Part shown: one piece after another, positions 57,082 through 64,000 of the stretch
Numbering within the stretch: position 1 is the first letter of the stretch
How the letters are laid out: every line of letters begins with the position of its first letter
Assembly: GCF_029537395.1 (NCBI RefSeq)
Contig: NZ_CP120677.1
Span: forward strand, 1,178,001-1,242,000
Source: Tissierella sp. Yu-01
GTDB taxonomy: Bacteria > Bacillota > Clostridia > Tissierellales > Tissierellaceae
DNA length: 64,000 bases
Reading direction: 5' to 3'
Made by a program: the position numbers and the translations under genes
The notes under the pieces: generated by a model
Databases searched by the model: none
What the model was told of the DNA's origin: nothing
What the model saw: the letters and a program-made list of their open reading frames with translations, nothing else

Positions 57082-57109
57082 TATATTATGACAACGACCT
57101 TACTTTAGT
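57082..57109 (-). promoter_or_regulatory. Sigma-K-type sporulation promoter of dpaA
   Basis: On the minus strand AC (57108-57109), then 17 bases, then CATAATATA (57082-57090) fits the Bacillus sigma-K consensus AC-N17-CATANNNTA exactly. It lies 37 bases from the dpaA start. The Bacillus homologue is transcribed by sigma-K. Confidence 0.6.
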
Positions 57110-57204
57110 GATAAATCAAGACAATTGAACTTTATTATTGACTAGTTTGTCCTTAAATGTTAATAGTAATATAACGGGGTAAAAAATAAGGGAGGTGTGT
57201 GTAA

Positions 57205-58329
57205 ATGAAGAGGTTTATTAGTATGCTAATTTTAATTTCCTTACTAGCACTTTACTCCTTTTCCTATTCTGATAATATAGAACAAACAAGTGATGAGTCA
57301 GTATCTGGAGTATCTGATGTAAAGGACAGTTTAAGCGATTTATCTAATGAAGAGAAAAAAATACTTGAAGAGCTTTTTTTAATAGTTCAACAAATTAAAG
57401 AAATGGAAGAACTAGAATATCTGACTGCTTTAGAAATTGATGATATTAGAAAAGAAATTTTAGATATGGAAAACAACATTCAAATAATGCAAGAAGAGTA
57501 TGATGAAAATTTATATATTATGGAAGACGTCTTAAAAATATATCAAAGAAATGGAGCCACTACATATTTGGAGTTAATTCTTAGCTCTGACAATTTGAAC
57601 ACATTACTTAGAAGAATTAACGCCATTCGAGATATCTCAAGAAATACCTCTACTCTTTTAGAGGACCTTGAGGAAACTAAAGAAAAATTAATTAAAGATA
57701 AAGAAAAATTAAATAATACTTTAGATAAATTAGAGAACAGGCAAAACGAATTACAACGAACAATTGAAAAGTCAATTACTTTAAGAAATGAGCTTGAAGC
57801 TAGTCTATCAGCATTGCATGAGGATAAGGTTAAATTTGAAGAGTATCTATATAATTTAGAAAATAGATGGGTTGAAATAAAACCAATTTTTTCAGAAACC
57901 ATAAATATGTTAGTAGAAATAATAGAGAAAGGAGACCTTCCAGAGGGCACTATTCGTATTAATTTATCAGCGACTGGGGTAAGGGGGTCGATTAAGGAGA
58001 ATTATATTAAAGAAGTTCTTGAAAGTAGAACCTTCCCTACTAAGGTTGAATTGTTATTCTATGAAGGTAAAATAGAACTTGTAATGCCAGAGATTGAAGT
58101 ATATATGTCGGGAAATTTAGAACTTCTTGAGGACAAGCAATCCTTGATATTTAGAATGGAAGAAGGTGCATTTCAAGGCATGAAACTTGAATTATCAGCT
58201 ATGGAAGAACTATTTACTTTTGGCTACTTACAATTTAACTTCCAAAAGCTTTTAGATAAGAGTACTATTAGAGAAATTATAATAAAGGATGATTATTTGG
58301 AGCTTTTAATAAACCCAGTACTATTCTAA
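57205..58329 (+). CDS. Exported coiled-coil protein encoded with FtsEX
   Basis: 374 residues with a signal peptide (MKRFISMLILISLLALYSFS). Residues about 45-225 are charged heptad-like coiled coil (many K/E/L, for example LEDLEETKEKLIKDKEKLN). The layout resembles the N-terminal coiled coil of EnvC, PcsB and RipC, the extracellular partners of FtsX that control cell-wall hydrolases. The C-terminal 140 residues (from INMLVEIIEKGD) are a beta-rich domain I do not recognise, with no M23, CHAP or NlpC active-site motif, so it is probably not itself a hydrolase. It lies 14 bases before ftsE, so the three genes form an operon. Confidence 0.75.
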   Translation: MKRFISMLILISLLALYSFSYSDNIEQTSDESVSGVSDVKDSLSDLSNEEKKILEELFLIVQQIKEMEELEYLTALEIDDIRKEILDMENNIQIMQEEYDENLYIMEDVLKIYQRNGATTYLELILSSDNLNTLLRRINAIRDISRNTSTLLEDLEETKEKLIKDKEKLNNTLDKLENRQNELQRTIEKSITLRNELEASLSALHEDKVKFEEYLYNLENRWVEIKPIFSETINMLVEIIEKGDLPEGTIRINLSATGVRGSIKENYIKEVLESRTFPTKVELLFYEGKIELVMPEIEVYMSGNLELLEDKQSLIFRMEEGAFQGMKLELSAMEELFTFGYLQFNFQKLLDKSTIREIIIKDDYLELLINPVLF

Positions 58330-58343
58330 TTGGAGTGATATAA

Positions 58344-59027
58344 TTGATTATTACTAATAAGTTGTTTTTAAAATATCCTGACGGAACTTTAGGGCTAAAG
58401 GATGTAAATATGGTTATCCCATCAGGAGAAGTAGTATTCATTACAGGACCTAGTGGTTCTGGTAAGACAAGCTTTCTAAAGCTGTTAATGGGAATGGAAA
58501 ATCCTAGTGCAGGGTCATTGACTGTATTAGGTGAAGATATGAACGATATAAATGACAAAAATCTACGAAAATTGAGGCAAAGTATAGGTCCTATCTTTCA
58601 GGACTTTAAGCTTTTAGATGGCAGGACAGTTTATGAAAATGTCATTTTAGGAATGAGATTTTTAGATTTTTCAAATAATGATATTAAGAACCTTGCAATA
58701 ACATCAATTAAAAGGGTTGGTCTAGCTCATAAGGTCAATTCCTTAGTTGATAATTTATCTTATGGAGAAAGGCAAAGAGTTTCAATAGCAAGGGCAGTTG
58801 CTAGAAAACCATTGTTAATAATAGCAGATGAACCTACTGGAAATCTGGATAAGGATAATTCCCTTAATATTTTGGAGCTGCTAAAATCCTTTAGAGATAA
58901 CAATACAACTGTTATAATTACTACTCACGCTACTCACCTTATTGAAGATGAAGATAATTGTTTGAAAATTCATGTGCAAAATGGTGAGATGAGTCTCCAG
59001 GAGGTATCAAATGAAAGTTATATTTAG
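58344..59027 (+). CDS. ftsE: Cell-division ATPase FtsE
   Basis: 227 residues from a TTG start eight bases after GGAG. Walker A GPSGSGKTS near residue 34, the signature LSYGERQRVSIARA, and Walker B IIADEPTGNLD are intact. IFQDFKLLDGRTVYENV is the FtsE-specific Q-loop region. It drives FtsX, which activates peptidoglycan hydrolases during division or sporulation. It overlaps ftsX by 17 bases. Confidence 0.92.
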   Translation: MIITNKLFLKYPDGTLGLKDVNMVIPSGEVVFITGPSGSGKTSFLKLLMGMENPSAGSLTVLGEDMNDINDKNLRKLRQSIGPIFQDFKLLDGRTVYENVILGMRFLDFSNNDIKNLAITSIKRVGLAHKVNSLVDNLSYGERQRVSIARAVARKPLLIIADEPTGNLDKDNSLNILELLKSFRDNNTTVIITTHATHLIEDEDNCLKIHVQNGEMSLQEVSNESYI

Positions 59028-59886
59028 AAACACAGGATACTTCTTTAGGGAAATAAAAACCATTGTTAAGCTTGACTTTTTATCAAATATTTTTTCAATA
59101 ATTAGTCTTAGTTTCATTTTCTTTTTACTATCCCTAATCTTTTCCGGTGGATGGATAACAAATGATCTAATTAAAGCAATAGAAAATGAAGCTGAAATTA
59201 GCGTCTATTATAACGAAGAAATAAACGTAGTAGATATAGAGAATAGAATAAAGAAAGTTACGGGCGTAAAAGAAGTCAATTACATAGATGAAAATAAAGC
59301 TAAATCTGAAATGACTGAAATAATGGGTGAGGAATCAAGGATTCTAGAATTATTTGATCATAATCCTTTCGACCCTTATATTGAGGTTAAGATTGATTTA
59401 AATTATGTTGAGAGCATATCGGAAGAAGTTGAATTAATCAACGGTATAGAGTTAGTTAGGGACAATAAGGAGATTCTTGATAAATTAAAGGATATATCCA
59501 GTCTTATAACTATTTTAGGATTGATTTTAATAATCGCTGTAAGTATATCTACTTTAGTAATTACATCACACATTATAAGACAAGGAATAAATTCAAATAA
59601 AGAACAAATATATACTTTAAGATTATTAGGTGCGCCTGAATCCTTTATAACCCTCCCTTTTATACTAGAAGGATTGTTTATGACTATTTTAGCTGGGATA
59701 ATTTCTTTAATTATGATTTTTGTCGTTATCAATTACATATATGCTAAAATAATGGCCTTTCTTCCATTTTTAATTCTACCAAATATGATGCAGATGATGT
59801 ATGGAATTGGGATTATAGGCATATTACTATCATTCACTTTAGGATTATTAGGAAGTCTTTTTGGAATTAATTCTACAAAAAAATAA
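59011..59886 (+). CDS. ftsX: Cell-division membrane protein FtsX
   Basis: 291 residues, the standard length. An N-terminal membrane segment (about 24-48) is followed by an extracellular loop (about 50-165) with the FtsX-typical ISVYYNEEINVVDIENRIKK. Three more membrane segments lie at about 172-195, 215-245 and 265-287 with LRLLGAPESFITLPFILEG between. The extracellular loop should bind the coiled-coil partner encoded upstream. A terminator follows. Confidence 0.92.
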   Translation: MKVIFRNTGYFFREIKTIVKLDFLSNIFSIISLSFIFFLLSLIFSGGWITNDLIKAIENEAEISVYYNEEINVVDIENRIKKVTGVKEVNYIDENKAKSEMTEIMGEESRILELFDHNPFDPYIEVKIDLNYVESISEEVELINGIELVRDNKEILDKLKDISSLITILGLILIIAVSISTLVITSHIIRQGINSNKEQIYTLRLLGAPESFITLPFILEGLFMTILAGIISLIMIFVVINYIYAKIMAFLPFLILPNMMQMMYGIGIIGILLSFTLGLLGSLFGINSTKK

Positions 59887-59889
59887 TAG

Positions 59890-59918
59890 AAGACATGGTT
59901 TTTTGACCATGTCTTTTT
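59890..59918. terminator. Terminator after ftsX
   Basis: AAGACATGGT (59890-59899) pairs with ACCATGTCTT (59906-59915), ending in T on the plus strand. It also lies at the end of the converging zincin gene. Confidence 0.8.
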
Positions 59919-61395
59919 AATCTAATTTTAATGGTATAATTCTTCCTCCCACTGGTTTCGAGATTATATATTTAGAATCATTATATTGAATTTCTATATT
60001 TGCACCTGGTTTTACAGCTAATATAATCATATTTGAAATAACAGCTCTAGATTCTACTCCAGTTATTGATATATTATCTAAATCGCCTTGTAATAAATCT
60101 GTTCCTTGTGAATTTAGAGGTATAATTATTACTCTGTCATCAACTACATTAAATGATGGTGCCTCATAAGGGATTATAGTAAAAAAGTTGTGATTATGAT
60201 AAGTCTTTGAGTCTATATTCATTTCTACGGATACTTTATAAGCCCCAGGACTCAATCCTAAACTCCTAGGACCTGTAAATATTGCCGTTCCATCTTCTTT
60301 AGTAATCGCTTTAGATCTGAATTTTATATTATTATCAACATCAAATATCTGTATAACAATTTCTGTATTACCAAATCCAACTTCTTTAATAACTCCATTT
60401 TCATCAATATATCTACTAAAGGCCCCTAGACCAAAACTAATTGGTTCAGTAGAATTGAACACCTTATTAGGTCTAATGATTACATAATTTCCTATTTCTC
60501 CATTTATATTTGATACAGGTTGACTAAATAACCACTCTCCAGCCTTCATACCGTCTATAAGTCTATTTCTTGATACTTCATTTAGGATATTCTTATAATC
60601 AGCTATTGAAATAATATGGTTGTTGCGTTCGTTTGCTAGTTTTAAAATACCTTCATTAACCCTTTTTATATAATCAAAATCACTATCATATGACATTACT
60701 TCTGTTAGAATTCTTAAAGCTTCTGTTGCACTCCAATCTACAATTTCCTTATTATATTTATCCTTATTAGCTTTTACGCCGTTTATACCATCCCAACCTA
60801 CGTTGACGGTTAAATCATAAAGCTCAATATTTAAATTTTCGTTGTATAATTCTGATCTTGTAAAAGATTCTCCAATTAATGAATGCCCTTCCCATATCCA
60901 TTGACCAAAATCGTAATCTATCATCTTATTATCAACTTGAAAGAATATATGTGCAAACTCATGCATCATATGAAAATACGTTGGATTGTTCTTATCTTCG
61001 TAAGGCATAGCTACATAATCAGGGCCAATAACCCCTGTATAAATTGTATTTTCTGAAGGTAAAGTCTCTACATCCTTATAGGACTTGTTTTCATCATAAA
61101 AAATTTTTACACCCTCTTCTTGGAAGTCTGTTGGTTTACCTAAATATTTATAATAATAAGGATATAATCTATTCCAGGCTTCCTCAACTGCTTCAATACC
61201 CATTGGAAAATTGCCACTAACTGATATTTGTGGTATTGGAATATCTCTTAATTCTTCTACTTCTTCAATCCCCTCTGGTTCATTAACATGAATAATTGGT
61301 GTACTGACTTCATCCTTATTGCTAAAAAGTGCCATTATTCCAATGATTACAGCCATTACAATTAAGATTATTAATATTTTTTTCGTTTCAATCAC
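59917..61395 (-). CDS. Membrane-anchored HExxH metalloprotease-like protein
   Basis: 492 residues. A single N-terminal membrane segment (about 7-24) is followed by an acidic linker. A zincin motif HEFAH is at 145-149 (MMHEFAHIFFQ). E169 and E176 in WIWEGHSLIGESF are possible third ligands, an arrangement like gluzincins. Residues about 300-490 look like one or two beta-sandwich domains (ISFGLGAFSRYID, LGLSPGAYKVSVEM). I do not recognise a named family. It follows the DUF4956 gene by nine bases and is the last gene of the CotH-VTC-DUF4956 cluster, so it may process cell-surface or spore-coat proteins. Confidence 0.7.
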   Translation of the reverse strand: MIETKKILIILIVMAVIIGIMALFSNKDEVSTPIIHVNEPEGIEEVEELRDIPIPQISVSGNFPMGIEAVEEAWNRLYPYYYKYLGKPTDFQEEGVKIFYDENKSYKDVETLPSENTIYTGVIGPDYVAMPYEDKNNPTYFHMMHEFAHIFFQVDNKMIDYDFGQWIWEGHSLIGESFTRSELYNENLNIELYDLTVNVGWDGINGVKANKDKYNKEIVDWSATEALRILTEVMSYDSDFDYIKRVNEGILKLANERNNHIISIADYKNILNEVSRNRLIDGMKAGEWLFSQPVSNINGEIGNYVIIRPNKVFNSTEPISFGLGAFSRYIDENGVIKEVGFGNTEIVIQIFDVDNNIKFRSKAITKEDGTAIFTGPRSLGLSPGAYKVSVEMNIDSKTYHNHNFFTIIPYEAPSFNVVDDRVIIIPLNSQGTDLLQGDLDNISITGVESRAVISNMIILAVKPGANIEIQYNDSKYIISKPVGGRIIPLKLD

Positions 61396-61404
61396 CCACT
61401 TTTC

Positions 61405-62073
61405 TTAAACACCTGATTTATAATTTACCAGTGAAACATTATCTACATCCTCGATTTCAGAAATTTGATTTACAAAAGTGGAATTATTCTTCTTAATGTT
61501 CAGCTCTAATACCAATTCTATAGCATCATTTGTAATGGTTTTAGTCCTTAAAATATACTTGGTATTACTCAACACTTTTTCTACCTCATTATAAGCATTT
61601 TTACTAAAATTGATTATTAGGATAAATTTATTATTTCTTTCTTTAGTTTTGCTTAATATAGCTAAAAGAAGTGAAACTATTATAGTCGATAAGGCTCCAA
61701 AGAGATAAAGACCTGCTCCACATACTATTCCCACGGTTATTGCCCAAAACATATATACAACGTCCAAGGCTTCCTTAACTGCCGTACGAAATCTTACTAT
61801 ACTTAGAGCTCCTACCATCCCTAGAGAAAGAACTATATTAGAAGAAATGGTAATTACTATTACAGATGTGATCACACAAGCTGTAAGTAATGAGCTATTA
61901 TAATTTTTACTATATATAACACCTGAAAATGTATATTTATAGGTTATATAAATAATAAGTCCTAACAACAATGCCATGGACATTGAAGTTACAGCTTCTA
62001 CTATAGAAATATTTTGTACATTCTCTAAGAAGGTTTTCTTAAAGATATCCTGGAAAGTAGTCATATCACACAC
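61405..62073 (-). CDS. DUF4956 membrane protein
   Basis: 222 residues with about four membrane segments in the first 145 residues, including the signature LSLGMVGALSIVRFRTAVKE and VYMFWAITVGIVCGAG. The C-terminal 80 residues form a soluble alpha/beta domain. The family has no defined activity but recurrently accompanies CotH kinases and VTC-type polyphosphate polymerases, as here. It overlaps the VTC-type gene by 13 bases. A role with the polyphosphate or polymer product at the membrane is a reasonable guess. Confidence 0.85.
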   Translation of the reverse strand: MCDMTTFQDIFKKTFLENVQNISIVEAVTSMSMALLLGLIIYITYKYTFSGVIYSKNYNSSLLTACVITSVIVITISSNIVLSLGMVGALSIVRFRTAVKEALDVVYMFWAITVGIVCGAGLYLFGALSTIIVSLLLAILSKTKERNNKFILIINFSKNAYNEVEKVLSNTKYILRTKTITNDAIELVLELNIKKNNSTFVNQISEIEDVDNVSLVNYKSGV

Positions 62074-62783
62074 TCACTCCAATTTAAATTATTTCTCAAT
62101 TCTCTACATATTGTATACTTTGAAATGGCTAATTGTTGATGCCGATACATTCGTAGCTCTTTTCGTATAAACTCAGGTAAATAATCATCATATTTTACCT
62201 CAAGAACAATAGGTCCATATATATTTGGTGAAACAGTTAAGGCAGATTTATCAAATATATCAAATGTATTTATTGCTGTTTTCAAATTCTTATCAAAGGT
62301 TATTCTTACATTTCCATTTTTATATACATATGGCTCTCTAATATAATCAACTATTACAACAGGACTCAATTTATGAATTCTCATTTTAATAAAAAATTCA
62401 AGTAAGAATTCGTCATCCTTATACTCTTGAATATTCAACTGATTATGAAGGATTTTGTAATATAAATCCTTACCTATTTTTCTAGAAGTTTTAGAAATAA
62501 ATTGATTGAATTTCTCTTTCTTTTCCAAACTTATTATATTGTCACTATAGTTATAGATTCTGATTCTATACTTAGCCCGTTGAAATTCTCCACTTTCTTT
62601 TTGATGGTAGGATGTGTTGTTTATATCATCAAAATACAAACTTCTAATGTGATACTCCCCATCTTCATTAGAGTTCTTATCCGGTGCCATTATTGCTTTT
62701 AACCTGGCCTTTAAATAAGAATATTCAAGATCATTAATCGAATATTTTATTTCATGTCTCATTTCTTTTCCCTGGTAATCCAT
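62061..62783 (-). CDS. VTC-type polyphosphate polymerase domain protein
   Basis: 240 residues of the VTC/CYTH-like tunnel fold: RHEIKYSINDLEYSYLK at the start, HIRSLYFDDINNTSYHQK and AKYRIRIYNY near 45-75, and VLEVKYDDYLPEFIRKEL with SKYTICR near the end. The basic and acidic residues on these strands bind polyphosphate and metal in yeast Vtc4. Bacterial family members occur with CotH and DUF4956. The ATG follows GAAGGTGA. Whether it makes polyphosphate or modifies another polymer cannot be told. Confidence 0.85.
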   Translation of the reverse strand: MDYQGKEMRHEIKYSINDLEYSYLKARLKAIMAPDKNSNEDGEYHIRSLYFDDINNTSYHQKESGEFQRAKYRIRIYNYSDNIISLEKKEKFNQFISKTSRKIGKDLYYKILHNQLNIQEYKDDEFLLEFFIKMRIHKLSPVVIVDYIREPYVYKNGNVRITFDKNLKTAINTFDIFDKSALTVSPNIYGPIVLEVKYDDYLPEFIRKELRMYRHQQLAISKYTICRELRNNLNWSECVI

Positions 62784-62793
62784 TAATTCACCT

Positions 62794-64000
62794 TCATTCT
62801 ATAACTATATATTTTAATCCGTGATACAATCTACCATCATCTAATATAAGCTGATCAAATGCCCTTTGAGTATTCCCCTTTGAATCAATGGCAACAACTC
62901 TCCAGTAATACTGACCTGGCTCTATGTCAGCGGTTATTTCAGCTGTTCTTAATCTATTTCTTTCATATACAATATCTGTAAAATTAGGTGTTTTACTTAT
63001 CTGAAAAGTATAACTTATTCTATCACCCTGCAAATCAAATGAATTCTCCCAATAGAAATAGTAACTACCATCTACTTCTACAGCCTCACCTAAATATACT
63101 GGCATAGGTTTTTCTAAGGTTTCATAATATAATTTTCTATTTATTTCTGGGGAGTTTGTGATAGTCTCTAGCTGTTCTAATAACTCTTCATTTGATAATG
63201 TACTTTCTTTTTTTACTATGTCAAAGTATTTTGATGCAGTAGCATACATCTTTTCTCTAGTTAATGTTTTATAGACCTCTTCAATCATTTCATTTAATTG
63301 TTTTACATTTTCCTGATCTCTGAATACCCTATTGTGTAATACACTGTTCCAATAATTAGCTATACCTACTAAAGCCTGAAATTTACCATCTGCATTTTGT
63401 AGTATTGCAAGGTCTTCCCCCATACTTCCATCATAATCCCAAGGTAAAATATACCAGACGTGGGTATCATGAGGACTATAGAGATAGTAGTTTTGAGTTT
63501 TAGTATCATAATTACCTAGTAATATATTTACAGCTAGCCAAGTGAAATAATTGTCTCTGTTAAAATGCTTATCTAGAATTTTATTTATATCTAAGTTGTA
63601 GTTATTAACATCATCTAACATGTTTATTATCTTTTCGTGATTATCTCCAACTTTTAATTCAAGATAGTAAGAAAAATCATAATCATTGTATAATGGATCA
63701 TCCATATTTCTTATACTATCTTCATATCTAAAAAACTCAAAGAACTCAGCCTTATATAGATGCCCTTTATGATCTAGATTATGGGTTTTAAGAAAATCCT
63801 CATTAGGTTGTTCTATATGAGTATAAAGTCCATAATTCACGAATTCATCTTCTTCTGGATTTGTTAAATCCTTTATATATAGATTAATTAGATTAGTTCT
63901 TAGACTCACCATATTTGGTATATCTGAAAAAAGTTCAAAGGCTATTTTGTTTCTGACTTTATAAGAATCGAATGGATGCTTATTTAGATTTAATATTTTA
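62794..64000 (-). CDS. cotH: CotH-family protein kinase with C-terminal Fn3-like domain, 5' end beyond window
   Basis: The frame stays open from the stop at 62794 to the window edge, about 402 residues; ATG 63910-63912 is internal, since the preceding codons read LNKHPFDSYKVRNKIAFELF, a core CotH segment. The atypical kinase motif WDYDGSMGEDL near the middle carries the metal-binding aspartates. CotH kinases phosphorylate spore coat proteins in Bacillus; others lie in surface or cellulosomal proteins. The last 110 residues (from YYFYWENSFD) resemble a fibronectin-III-type sandwich with YYWRVVAIDSKGN. It is upstream of, and 11 bases from, the VTC-type gene. Confidence 0.85.
   Translation of the reverse strand, partial: KILNLNKHPFDSYKVRNKIAFELFSDIPNMVSLRTNLINLYIKDLTNPEEDEFVNYGLYTHIEQPNEDFLKTHNLDHKGHLYKAEFFEFFRYEDSIRNMDDPLYNDYDFSYYLELKVGDNHEKIINMLDDVNNYNLDINKILDKHFNRDNYFTWLAVNILLGNYDTKTQNYYLYSPHDTHVWYILPWDYDGSMGEDLAILQNADGKFQALVGIANYWNSVLHNRVFRDQENVKQLNEMIEEVYKTLTREKMYATASKYFDIVKKESTLSNEELLEQLETITNSPEINRKLYYETLEKPMPVYLGEAVEVDGSYYFYWENSFDLQGDRISYTFQISKTPNFTDIVYERNRLRTAEITADIEPGQYYWRVVAIDSKGNTQRAFDQLILDDGRLYHGLKYIVIE

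Overview
The window is AT-rich DNA with strong AGGAGG-type ribosome binding sites, a Gram-positive rRNA operon and sporulation genes (a dipicolinate synthase subunit behind a sigma-K-like promoter, and a CotH-type spore coat kinase). This points to an anaerobic, spore-forming member of the Clostridia/Tissierellia. The species cannot be fixed by eye.

Layout. (1) 1-1592, minus: start of a type I-B CRISPR-cas operon (cas6, then a truncated Cas8b/Cst1-like gene); no array is visible. (2) 1805-3979, plus: a secreted tyrosine-phosphatase/LysM protein and a YdjM-like membrane protein. (3) 4026-18754, minus: a purine or N-heterocycle catabolic block. It holds a three-subunit molybdenum hydroxylase, an amidase, an NCS2 permease, a PucR regulator, a class III CoA-transferase, a cyclase-family hydrolase, and an oxamate-carbamoyltransferase-like AllF/AllG/AllH set with a separate 56-residue piece (16083-16253) that is easily overlooked. 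(4) 18932-25202: a membrane MutS-like ATPase, a small basic protein, an Amidase_6 protein, a cold-shock protein and two aminopeptidases.

(5) 25514-41424, minus: one long operon for inositol-type cyclitol use. In transcription order: sugar-binding lipoprotein, ABC ATPase, permease, LacI regulator, Gfo/Idh dehydrogenase, archaeal-type GAPDH homologue, archaeal-type PGK homologue, split transketolase, IolB, IolD, IolE, IolG, LarA. The usual lower enzymes IolC, IolJ and IolA are missing from it. I propose that 2-deoxy-5-keto-D-gluconate, a carboxylate analogue of D-xylulose 5-phosphate, is cleaved by the transketolase to a glyceraldehyde-3-phosphate analogue. The GAPDH/PGK homologues would then oxidise that to D-malate with ATP formation, and LarA would racemise D-malate to L-malate. 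This is the strongest candidate for an undescribed system here. Two copies of a 140-base structured repeat (25261-25400 and 40338-40476) bracket most of the operon in direct orientation.

(6) 41684-46511, minus: 16S-23S-5S rRNA operon without tRNAs, with three tandem promoters. Upstream lie a decayed YfcC-type transporter relic and a small gene. (7) 47652-54864, minus: an operon joining a branched-chain-amino-acid-type ABC importer to a pentulose kinase and two RpiB-family isomerases, with a divergent LacI regulator (55147-56166). (8) 56179-59886: lone dpaA, then a coiled-coil exported protein with ftsE and ftsX. (9) 59917-64000, minus: CotH kinase (cut by the window edge), VTC-type polyphosphate polymerase domain protein, DUF4956 membrane protein and a membrane-anchored HExxH zincin.
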